Shown piece after piece: positions 17,601 to 27,500 of a stretch of 64,000 nucleotides of DNA. A model generated the notes under the pieces. It was not told where the DNA came from, made no database searches, and saw nothing but the letters and a program-made list of their open reading frames with translations. This DNA comes from Anaeramoeba ignava. Its lineage: Eukaryota > Metamonada > Anaeramoebidae. The stretch's first letter is position 1. Every line of letters begins with the position of its first letter. Location: the NCBI GenBank assembly GCA_028826165.1, contig JAPDFW010000111.1:62001-126000 (forward strand), written 5' to 3'. The position numbers and the translations under genes are program-made.

Positions 17601-18097
17601 ATCAACAATTTTTCTTCAATTGTTTTCTTGTCCTTGAAGGGAATTCACAAAGAAAACTAATTATGGAAAAAGTTATTGATTCATTTTCTCAAGAATTAAG
17701 AGAAGGAGAAGTTTCTTCTGCAATTCTTGAAGCAACTTTTTTCAAAATTGAATCTTCAAATTCTCCCAAAAAACGTTTACAAGAAGGATTTTTTTTATTG
17801 TCTCATTTACAACCTTCTTCAAGAAGTCTTGATGAACTTTTAAAAAAGATTCAACAATTTGATTCATTTCCCAAGATTATTGATAAAAAGATTTTCAATT
17901 TCATTTTGGATCATTTAAAAATGAAAAAAAGGAAATATCTTCTTGATGAAAAATCCAAAATTGATGAATTAATTAAATTAGTTGAAAGTTTTTACAAAGA
18001 AAATTCAAAAGAAAATTCAAAAGAAAATTCAAAAGAAAATTCAAAAGAAAATTCAAAAGAAAATTCAAAAAGAAGAAATGGAATTGACAATTTTTGA
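14639..18097 (+). CDS. Condensin D2-like (NCAPD2/Cnd1) HEAT-repeat protein
   Basis: A single exon of 1,152 aa. Condensin D2 is the HEAT-repeat non-SMC subunit that helps condensin bind DNA and chromatin. The central part reads ISRVRDKDARNRARAVCL and VVARLSDKNQVVRLQTLKKL, as in the D2 HEAT block 'RMRDKSSQVRKNAIQLL'. It is followed by a Lys/Glu/Gln-rich linker, then LYSMLQIPKTSPFYSEKIL and FFIQMKTINFNF, matching the 'SDVLEAIEFFVTAFKFG' region. Near the C-terminus SIYHLISSKIVKMDLPIYRL and ELTKLFFNNFL match the Cnd1 domain ('LTHLILNDMIKVKG...DLAKLFF'). It ends in six KENS repeats. D3 of condensin II is the alternative, but the overall length favours D2. The ATG is at the end of a TTTTTTAAAATG leader. 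Confidence 0.75.
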   Translation: MNSIKSFIISSRFEDIENDPNLKQFFEQKSNSKKRKKKKLKNNSTFHFNIKKKLKLEKPIIFKETYFQIKNINEMNKKNESYLVENLIKNLQDLNSNNYFKSKKKQNFNQNDLINLLKINFFFLIHYFQRKESLSKMNQEKKEGKEKNLKEKFSLSFEKKNQIIQIIDQFPFQNWNFQDQEKIKDLIIILILSIFQNKENFQIKSRNFQQDYKNFLVSLQNLLIDSLSTSSFNEITTVFLENFNQLKEWILEFSYRLIVEKKTLFFFWINQMIENIIEKGSESGNSLISPCLNFLEMISSKFSLDFSVFIFPLSKTLTFPKAKDRRCFLNICFNILISLQSTQIPPELIAILISRVRDKDARNRARAVCLTVDLLSYHVFDESIYSLIFNEVVARLSDKNQVVRLQTLKKLPLLCESNPFTHTFDMEQINKIYENELSKFNQNQDDPLFIQKFQKIQQTKKFIEQNFYQTVVSKLYSMLQIPKTSPFYSEKILIEVKTFFIQMKTINFNFQELIRSFGINYTSDSVREVVTQIFREEFYILKNTKKEIEQEISQIPFIAMRWINLANLCLNSQIEKHSFIKLVDFLSREEGFQFSQLLDIFFTILTSATFSTRTLGSAFLISIIANHFQSKIKIHLPEIISLISQHNDLNNQEDFDRQISSQIISYCFSILNSFSSSISFEITKFLSKNNLLSFIRNGFAQECLQIIEKVQNPRKLLFEALLDLEYSCFGNLDFKSKESFSSCSENDLVLFLEFIGHSALYISEIIRQKSVNQFQEEANEKNEKISQNWESQEKKKEDENTNEIEKENNIPFEENERKNEIVKIIINDFLENSNISRYIPLMKYICENCEDFSDKILYSTLISLAKLMVLSPQKFGSDNLEVVINVLERKKASQKISLSILILLTQFQKYLPENSRIMDLLYKSVYNQENDIELRKQSLRSIYHLISSKIVKMDLPIYRLVSCLIEPDLFELTKLFFNNFLTQSANYYQQFFFNCFLVLEGNSQRKLIMEKVIDSFSQELREGEVSSAILEATFFKIESSNSPKKRLQEGFFLLSHLQPSSRSLDELLKKIQQFDSFPKIIDKKIFNFILDHLKMKKRKYLLDEKSKIDELIKLVESFYKENSKENSKENSKENSKENSKENSKRRNGIDNF

Positions 18098-18133
18098 AAA
18101 ACAATTAAATCAATTTAAAAAAAATCATAATCA

Positions 18134-18195
18134 ATTAACATCAAATTAAAAGAAAAAAAAAACAATCAAAATGAATTCAATTTTTTCTTTTTTAT
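18134..18195. repeat. 62-bp direct repeat, copy 2 (convergent intergenic space)
   Basis: Second copy of the repeat at 14567..14628, lying between the convergent ends of the condensin gene and the ankyrin-BTB gene. The two copies flank the condensin gene exactly, about 3.57 kb apart. Confidence 0.85.
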
Positions 18196-18235
18196 TCTTC
18201 TTTTCTTTTTTAGATTGAATCTTTTTAAAATGAAT

Positions 18236-21200
18236 TCAAAAAGTGAAAATATCATCATCAAAAATTTTGAATAATGAATTTTTTTCTTCAAAAACTTCTT
18301 CTTCTTTATAAAAATTATCGAAATAATCTTTTCTGATAAATTGTTCATCTTTTTTAATAAATAAAGCTTTTTCTCTATCATAAAAATTCAAATAATAACC
18401 CAAAGAAGTGCTAGTGTTTAATTGATAATAATCATGAGCATCACTCAATTCCATAACTAAAGTGCTAGTAGAAAATTGTTCAATTTCATCAAAATAAAGA
18501 AAACGGACAAATTGGCGAATAGTTTCTGGTTGTTTTCCACTATAATCTTGGACTTGATTCGATTCATCTTTAACAGCCATAAACATTCCTCTAAACAAAT
18601 CACTTCGAATTCCAAGAAGATCTTTATGAACCTTGATTTCTTCTTCTTGGCAAATAATGGTGAAATTTTTGGATTCTTCATCTTCAAAAATTTTTGCCAA
18701 ATCAGAAATAAGTCCTTGTCTTCCAATTTTTCTATTAAAATCAAACCATCCAATTTCTTGTGCAATTTGTTGAATGATTAAACGATCTTCTTCTTTTTCA
18801 ATTATTCCTGAATAAACAAATCCAAGAAATATTTTTGCTTCTTCGATTGTTTTGTCTCGAATTTTAAGAAGAACTTTTTGGACAGAATCTTTTCCAAATC
18901 GTAATTTGAGAATAAAAGAATGGAGTTGAATATTTCCTCCAATTACATGTAAATCAATATCAGTAAATTCTTTTCTTTCAAAATAATTTTTAAAGTCTTC
19001 AGATAAACTATTATATGTTTTGAGCAATTCATTTAAATTTGGATCAAAATTCCTTATTGGATCATGAATTGGATCCTTTTTTTTATTTATAATAAATTTA
19101 TTATTAATTTATAAATTCCATTTTGTTTTGTTTTTTAAATTGAACAAAAAAAATTTATTAACTTGTGCTAATTTTTCATTAAATCCTGTATTTAATAAAA
19201 TTCTAAGTGATTCCCATGCATTTTTTTGAAATAAAACTGTAAGAAGTGAAACCTTTTTCAATATAAAATTACAATTAATTAAAAATTAAAAATTACAAAT
19301 TACATTAAATATTAAATTAAATACTCCCTATTTTTTCAAATCAACAAATTAATTAATTTCTTTTTAAATATTTTATTTATTAATTAAATTGTTTTTTTTT
19401 TTACATCCTAAAATAATTTTTAATTTAAAAATCATAAATTTTTTTTTAATTAACTAAAAATACTTTCACAAAATTACAATTTGCTCCATTAAGAATTAAT
19501 TCTCGAATAATTTCAGGTGGAGAATTAATTGAGCAAGCAAAAAATAAAACCTAAATTTAAAAATTAAGGAAAAAAGTTGATTTTTTTAATAATATATAAT
19601 TACATCCTTAAAAATTAAAAATTAAAAATTAAAATTAAAATTCATTTTAAAATTAAAAATTAAAAAAATTACATTTAAAGATGAAATATTTGCTCCTTCG
19701 GAAATTAAAGTACGAATTAATTCAGGATTTTTAGAATATTCACAAGCAATATATAATGGTGTAAAATTCTATAAATAATTCAATTCAATTCAATTAAATT
19801 CAATTAAATTCAATTAAAAAATAAAAATTTACTTTTGACTAAATTTATAAAAAAATTTATAAAAAAATTTATTAAAAAATTTGTTTTTGTTTTTGTTGTT
19901 TTTGTTATTTCTACATTTTTTAGATTAATATCATATCCAGATTCGACTAATACTTCTATATATTTTGGTGAACTATCATATCCACAAACAATATGAATAG
20001 GAGAATCTCCCTTTTATATTTATATTTATATTTATATTTATTTATTTAAATATTTAAATTTATAAATTAAAAAAAGATTTTTACAATCTATTTTTTATAT
20101 CAAAAATTTTTTTTAGAATAAATCATCTTATTTTTTATATAAGAAAAAACAAATTTTTACAGTCTTTCAAATTCAAATTTTAAATTCAAATTTTAAATTT
20201 TAATTTTAATTTTAAATTCAAATTTTAATTTTAAACTAACATTAATAACAAGATTTGATGAATGATTTAAAATGAGTTTAATTTTTTCTTCATTCTCTTT
20301 CCTCATACATAAAAAATGAAGAGGTGCATTTCGCTAAAAAAATAGAAATAAAATTAATTATTTATATTTTTTTGAAAAAAAAGGAATTATTACATTCTAT
20401 TTTAAAAATTAATTTTCTATAAAATGAAAGAGAAAAAAAAATAATCAAAATATTATTTACAATATCCTAGTTAATAAATTAATTAATAAATTAATAAATA
20501 AAAATATTTCCTTTTTTTTTTTCGGAAATAAATTATTTATAAATTGTTTTACTCCAATTTCACTCATTTCTTTATTAAAAGAAAGTAGAATTTGTAACAC
20601 TCTAATATCTGTTTTTCCTTGTAAACAAGCTAAATGTATTGGTAAAATATTCTTTTCAAAAGAAAAAAAATTTAAAATAATTTTGTTTAGAAATTCTAAT
20701 AAAGAAAAATAATTATTTAATTTTACTTTCTTTTGTATTTTTAAAATATTTTTTTTTGGTGTTAGAATTTTTTAAATCAAAAAAAACATCAATATCAATA
20801 CATTCTATTTTATTTTTGGAAAATTATTTATTTATAATTTAATTTTTAATTTTTAAATTTAAATTTACATCAAAATTCATAGGATTTTCTCCATATTTAA
20901 TTAATTCATTAATAATTTCTGGATTTTGTTTAGAGTAACAAGCATAATGCAAAGGTGTTCTATCTTTATTATTCTAAAAAAAAAATAAAATAAATCAATT
21001 TATTATCAAATAAATTATTCCATTTTTATACTCTTTGATTTTTTAATGGATTAAATTTTAAAAGTTCTTTCAATGAATCCAATCTAATTCCATATTTCAT
21101 AGCTAAATGTAATGGGGTTTCATTCTAAATTAATCATAAATAACTATTTAAAAAAAATTTATTGTTTTAAATTTTAAAATTTTACTTCCTTCATTTTCAA

Positions 21201-24200
21201 TAAAAATATTAAATAATAATAATAATAACAATAAAATAAATTTAATTATTTCTTCTTACATTCTTTTTATTTTAAATATTTTTATTTTAAATATTTTTCT
21301 TTTTCTTTTCAAAATATAATTACATTTTTTGAATCTACTGGAATATAATTTGCAATTTTTGATATTGAACTTGGATTTGGATTACTTTTACAAACTAAAT
21401 GAAGACATGTTTCTGAATTCTTTTTTTTTGTTAAAGAAAAAAAAATAATTTAATTTAATTTAATTTAAAATGAGTAAATTCCGAAAATTCATTCCAAAAA
21501 AAAAAAATTTTTTTTTACTAATAAATCTTTAATTTTTGCTCCTTGTGAAATTAGAAATTCTAATATATCAGAATTTGTTTGATTTAAACATAATAAATGA
21601 AGTGGTGTTTGATTCTAAAATTGAAAAAATTTAAAATCAATTTTGTTTTCTAAATGGAAGTAATTTTTTTATTACATTCTTTTTTATCAATTAAAATAAT
21701 TATAATTCCAAAAAAAAAAATAATCAATAATTTTAATTTTATTTACAATCTAAATCCAAAAATATTTTTGTTTTAAAATTTTTATTTGAAAAATTAATTT
21801 CAAAAATCTCGTTTTACATTTTTAATATGAACTCTTGCTCCTTGTTTTATAAGTCTTTCAAAATATTCTTTTGGAAATGAATTCCAACTCAAATAATGTA
21901 ATGGTGTATTTCCCTATTAATTTAAAAAAGAAAAGAAATGATTTTAATTTTAATTTTAATTTCAATTTTAATTTTAAATAATTTACATTCTAATATTTCT
22001 CTTTTAAATGAATATTATTCTAACAAAAATTATTTAATAATCAATTTTACTTTCTATTAAAAGGAAAAAAAGTTATTTTGAATTTATTTTTATAAAAGGA
22101 AAATTTATTTACATCTATTGGAGATGGTTTTGCTCCTTTTGATAATAATAAATTGATACTTTCTAATCCAATTTTTTGATTTTGACATGCAAAATGAAGA
22201 GGAGTAAGTCCCTAAAAAAAAAACAATATAATTTCAAACTTAAAAATTTATTTTCTCATTTTTTATTTTTTACATTCTAAATTTTTTTTTTTAAAAATAA
22301 CTTTCAATTCTCAAAAATTAAAAATATAAATTTATATACAATCTATTTTATAAAATTTTTTTTTTAAAATTTAATCTTTTCAAAAATATAAAATTATAAA
22401 ATTATACAGTTTCACAATTTGGATCAGAAGAAAAATTTAATAAAGTATTAAGAATTTTAGTTTGTGAATGTTTTAAGCAAGCAATATGAAGAGGTCCAAA
22501 TTTCTAATATTTTTTAATTTTATATTTAATTTAATTTAATTTAATTTAATTTAATTTTTTGAATAAATAGAAATAATCCTCACTTTCTAAAAAAAAAACA
22601 ACAACCAAAAAATTTTTAAAATTAAAAATAAATAGAGAATAGATTATAGAATAATTTACTTTCTTTATTATTTTTTGATACAAATTAAAATTATTAAAAT
22701 GAAATTGTTTTTGTTTTTGAATTCAAATACAGTTGTAATTCTATAATTTGCTCCTTTTTGAAAAAATAATTCAATAACATCTTCAGGATAATCATTATAA
22801 ATTGCATAATGAAAAGGAGTTTCATTCTTAATTTAGAAATAAAGATTAATTAAAAATAAGAAATGAATCAAAATCTTAAAATTTATTTTACACTCTTTTT
22901 TTTTGATTATCAAAATAAAACATTTTTGTTTAAAATATTGTTTAAATAATGAATACAAACTATAGTTTATTTTTAAATTATTTTAAAAATGTATATAAAT
23001 ATAAAATAAACAATTTTAAATGAAATAATAATTTTGATACATTCGTAGCATTAGGATTTGCATTATTATTTAACAGGAATTTAATAGTTTCTGGTAATAA
23101 TTTTTTCAAACAAGCATAATGTAATGGAGAAAAACCCTAAATTAATTTTTTTCACCAAAAATAATTGATTATTAAATTCTCTAAAAAACAAAGGGAAAAT
23201 TATTTATTTCTTTTTTTATTTCAATTACATTCTTTATAAAAGAAAATATTCAAATTAAAATTGTGAATTTTCTTCTACAAAAGATGAATATAAATATAAA
23301 TCTTACGTTCTAAATAATAAATATCATAATAAATATCAAAATGAAGAAATGATAAAATTTACATCAAAATCATTAATTTTAGCACCTAAAGAAATTAATT
23401 TTTTAATAATTTCAAGATTATCAATATTATTGGATTCACAAATGAAATGTAAAGGTCTTTTTCCCTATTATAATATTTGAATATATTTAATAAAAAGGAT
23501 AAAAATGAGAAATTATTTACTTTCTATATTTATTTTTTCCCAATTAAATATTAATTAAAAAAAGTGTTTTGTTTTGTTTTGTTTTTATTGAAATAATTTT
23601 GTACAATATTAATATTTGGATTTGCACCGAAATCTAATAAATTAATTGCATTTGATTGATCCCATAATTTTTCATTAACGTTTTGAATCAAAAGAGAAAA
23701 TAATCCATTTTTCTATAAATATAAATATAAATATAAATTAATTGAAAATAAAAACAGAAATATTTTACATTCTTTTTAATTAAAAAATATTTAATAAATT
23801 TCTTAATAATTCTTAAAAAAAAATAAGAAAAAAAATAACACAATTACTCCCTGAAAATTAATATAAAATAATAATGATAATAATAAAAATAAAAATAAAA
23901 AATTCTTTCTTTTCAAATTACAAATTGTCGATCTAATTCAAATTTAGAAAGTAATAAAAAAGTAGTTTTTGGATCATTTTTTTCAAGAATATAATAAAGT
24001 GGTGTATGATTCTAAAATCAAAATAAAATAAGTATTATTCAAAATTAAAAAAAAAAAGACAAAATTTACAAACTATAAATTATCATTTTTTTTAAAATTA
24101 ATAAATATTAAATTTCTTTCTAATTATTTTTAAAGAGAAAAAATTAAATCAACTTTCTATTTAAATTTAATTTTTCCAAAAGAAAAACAAAGACAATTAT

Positions 24201-27200
24201 TAATAAACTATCCTTTTTCTTTTTAAAACAAAAATAAGAATAATAAATTTACATTTTTCAGATTAACATCAGATTCTTTTTCTAATAACAATTTTATTAA
24301 TTCAAATTCTGGATAAAATTTGCATGCATAATGTAACGGTGTCCATTTCTAATAAAATTATAATTTAAAATTTGTTTATTTTTTTTTTATTTCTCTTTCA
24401 AAAAAAAAATGAAAATGAAAATGAATCAAAAATACTTTCTAAAATTATCAAAAACAAACAAATTTCAATATATATAAATCATTAGTTAAATAAAAGTTTA
24501 TTTTACATTCTATATATAAATCCAAAAAGAATATAAAATTAAATAAAATTTTTATCAATTAATGAAACTTATTACATCAATTTCATTAATTGAAGATCCT
24601 GATTCTAAAAGAAATTTAATAGATTCTAAATTTAATTTCTTCCAACAAGCAATATGAAGAGGTGTATGTCCCTTTATTAAATTTAAATTTTTAAATATAT
24701 AAATATATAAATTTAATTTTATGAATTTTGATGTTACATCCTTTTTTGTTTTTTTTTTGTTTAAATTTTAGTAAATTAAAAAACAAAAGAAATAAATTCA
24801 AAAATTAAAAATTTTACTTTCTAAAAAAAAAGAAAATTTATATTTAATAATTAAAATAAAAATTAAAATTAAAATATTCTTCTTTTAAATTAATTTATAA
24901 TTAATTTACATTTTTTGAATTAATTTTTGATCCATTTTGAATAAGTAATTTCAAAATTGAAAGCTCTGTTTTATTTTTTGCTGCTATATGTAATAATGAA
25001 TTTTTCTAAAAATATAAACAAAACAAATTTTTTGTTTTTCAAAATTATTATTCTAAATTTATAAATAAAAAATTTTTACAGTCTTCATTTAAAAAAGAAA
25101 AGAAAAGAAAAAATTGGAGTTTAAATGATAATTATTTTTAATAAAGATGAACAAAAATACTTTCTAAATATAGAATAAATATTTTCCTTTTTTTTTTTTT
25201 CAAAAATAAAACATAAATAAAATACATTTAATATATTAAGATCTGCTCCATTTTGAATCAAACATTTAATAACATCAAAACTACATTTTTTTTTAATTGC
25301 AATAAAGATTGGTGTTTCTCCCTAAAATATTTTCAATATATTAATTAATATCAAAAAAAAAGCAAAAAAATAAAATGATTGAAAATATTGTTTTATTCTT
25401 ACAAACTATTTTTTAAAGAAAATGAATTAATTTTATTTCTAAAAGGAAAAAGTGGAACAACAAATTTACTTTCTAAAAAGAAAAAATAATTAATAAAAAA
25501 TTTTTGTTTTGATAAATGAAAATATTTACATCAATCAAATTAATTGTTTCTTTATCAATTAGAACACTTATTTCCAGAAAACTTAAACGAAAAGAAACTG
25601 CAATATGAAGAGGAACTTGATTCTATAAAAATTAATTATAAAATTCAATAATCAACATTTATAACATTTTATCTTTCATTTTTAATATTTACATCCTTTA
25701 AAATAATAGCATCAATGGAAAATATGAATAATAAATATTTTTTTTTTTATTCTTTAATAAATTTAATTTTGAATTACTTTCTATATTTTTTTTTTGAATA
25801 AAATGTAAAAATATTTGAAATATTAAATTTTAAATACATTTAAAGAATGAATATCAGCTCCTTTGTTTATTAAAAGATTAATGATTTGTGATGAAGATCT
25901 TTTTTTACAAGCTAAATGAAGCGGAGTGTTTAACTTTTTTTCAAAAATAAATTATAAATTTTCTACTTCAAAAAAAATATTAATTTGATTCAAATTACTT
26001 TCTATAAATAAACAAATAAATTAATAATTTTTCATATTAAATGAAAAAAGAAAATGTTAAATACATTCTAAATTAAAAATTAAAAATTAAAAATTAAAAA
26101 TAAATTAAAAATTAAAAATAAATTAAAAATTAAAAATTAAATTAAAAAAGCAACATTTTGTTCATTAATTTTAGCACCAGCTTCAATAATCTTCTCAATG
26201 AAAATATAATCATTTTTATGTTCACAAGCAATATGTAAAGGAGTATCTCCCTTTAAAATACAAATATTGGGAATTAATACAAGAAAATTTATTTTATTTT
26301 CTTTTTTACATCCTTTTTGAAAAATGATTAAAATTAAACTTAAGCAATTTTAAATTTCTAAAATTACTTTCTAAAAAAAGGTTTATTTTATTTTGTTTTT
26401 TTGAGGGAAATTTTCAATTTAATAATAAAATAATAATAAAAATATAAATTTCATTTTTAATTTACATTTTTCAAATTAACATCTGCTTTTTCTGAAAGTA
26501 GAAGATCTAAAACTGAAATTGGAACCCAATTTTTACAAATTAAATGTAAAGGAGTATCTTTCTATAACATAAAAATAAAAATCAATCCAAATGTTTAAAG
26601 ATAATAATTTTAATCTTTCTTTCTTTCTTTCTTAAATAAAAATTTAAAAATTTACTTCCTAAATTTTTGGATTTTTGATAAATTTTGAATTAAAAAAAAT
26701 TGATAATAATTATTTACGTTCTAAATTATATATTTTTTTTAATAAATTTTAAATAAATTTTAAATATTTTCATTTACATTCGTTGTATTAACAAGAGCAC
26801 CTGCATTAATTAAAAGTTGAATAACTTCAAAATCTTGTTGAAATGAACAAGCAATATGAAGAGGAGTAAAATTCTTTTAAAAGAAAAAAAAGGTAAAATA
26901 AAATTATTTTTATCAAGAAAATTATTTACATTCTTTATATTAATTTTAATATTAATATTAATTTTAATTTTAATTTTAATTTTAATTTTAATATTAATTT
27001 TAATATTAATTTTAATTTTAATTTTAATTTTAATATTAATTTTAATTTTAATTTTAATATTAATTTTAATTTTAATTTTAATTTTAATATTAATTTTAAT
27101 TTTAATTTTAATTTTTTACAAACTTTTTTTTATTTTTAAATTTAAATAAATAAAATAGATAAATTAAAAAATTAAATTTACATCCTTTTTTAAAACAAAA

Positions 27201-27431
27201 ATAATAAGAAATTTAAATTGAAATTGTTTAAAAAAAAATAAATATTACAATCTAAAAAAAAAAAAGAAAAAAAACCAAAATTTATTTTTATTTTAATTTT
27301 TATTTTTATTTTTATTTTTTTGAAATTATTATTTTTTGAATTACAAAATGTTGATGAGCATTTTCTCCTTGTTGAATTAATTTAGTAATTGTTTCAAAAT
27401 CTCCATTCATAAGTGATTGAAAAAAAGACAT
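18236..27431 (-). CDS. Ankyrin-repeat/BTB protein, ~29 repeat-sized exons plus candidate 3-nt microexons
   Basis: The start is MSFFQSLMNGDFETITKLI at 27431..27345. 27 exons follow, each coding about one ankyrin repeat (GDTPLHIAC, GFSPLHYAC, NQTPLHLLC) and nearly all 93-105 nt, phase 0 at both ends: 26873..26778, 26561..26466, 26250..26155, 25933..25838, 25622..25530, 25321..25226, 25005..24910, 24671..24576, 24348..24253, 24011..23922, 23712..23605, 23464..23363, 23136..23041, 22826..22731, 22503..22408, 22211..22113, 21913..21818, 21614..21519, 21419..21324, 21124..21032, 20973..20869, 20651..20553, 20333..20241, 20010..19915, 19768..19673, 19550..19464, 19252..19163. The last exon, 19075..18236, carries two BTB-like segments (FTDIDLHVIGGNIQLHSFIL; FTIICQEEEIKVHKDLLG-RSDLFRGMF). 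With the candidate microexons (next entry) the product is about 1,200 aa. It is likely a cytosolic scaffold or Cullin-3-type adaptor; the substrate is unknown. Confidence 0.85.
19325..27251 (-). other. Set of 49 candidate microexons (47 of 3 nt, 2 of 6 nt) between ankyrin exons
   Basis: On the minus strand the inter-repeat introns contain AG|NNN|GTAA (or GTAT/GTTG/GTGA). Plus-strand positions: 27249 ATT, 27182 GAT, 27120 TTT, 26930 AAT, 26718 AAC, 26656 GAA, 26368 AAA, 26310 GAT, 26065 AAT, 25999 AAA, 25778 AAA, 25693 GAT, 25470 AAA, 25403 TTT, 25161 AAA, 25080 ACT, 24818 AAA, 24738 GAT, 24507 AAT, 24436 AAA, 24154 AAA, 24070 TTT, 23848 GGA, 23769 AAT, 23521 AAA, 23307 AAC, 23229 AAT, 22957 TTT, 22892 AGT, 22660 AAA, 22584 AAA, 22339 ATT, 22274 AAT, 22051 AAA, 21987 AAT, 21747 ATT, 21676 AAT, 21260 AAT, 21186 GAA, 20802 AAT, 20727 AAA, 20461 GATATT, 20394 AAT, 20161 ACT, 20085 ATT, 19833 TCAAAA, 19604 GAT, 19405 GAT, 19325 GGA. 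All are in phase 0 and none is a stop. 21 of 27 introns supply exactly two residues, filling the N-D/K-D turn of the repeat. Confidence 0.7.
26935..27117. repeat. ATTTTAATATTA-type repeat in first ankyrin-gene intron
   Basis: About 180 bp of ATTTTAATATTAATTTTAAT units lie between two candidate microexons (TTT at 27120 and AAT at 26930) of the first intron of the ankyrin-BTB gene. It codes for nothing. Confidence 0.8.
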
Positions 27432-27500
27432 TATTGTTTTTTAAAAAAAAAAAAGGAAATTGAAAAATAAAAAAATGAAAAAAAAATTTTGCCATTTCTT

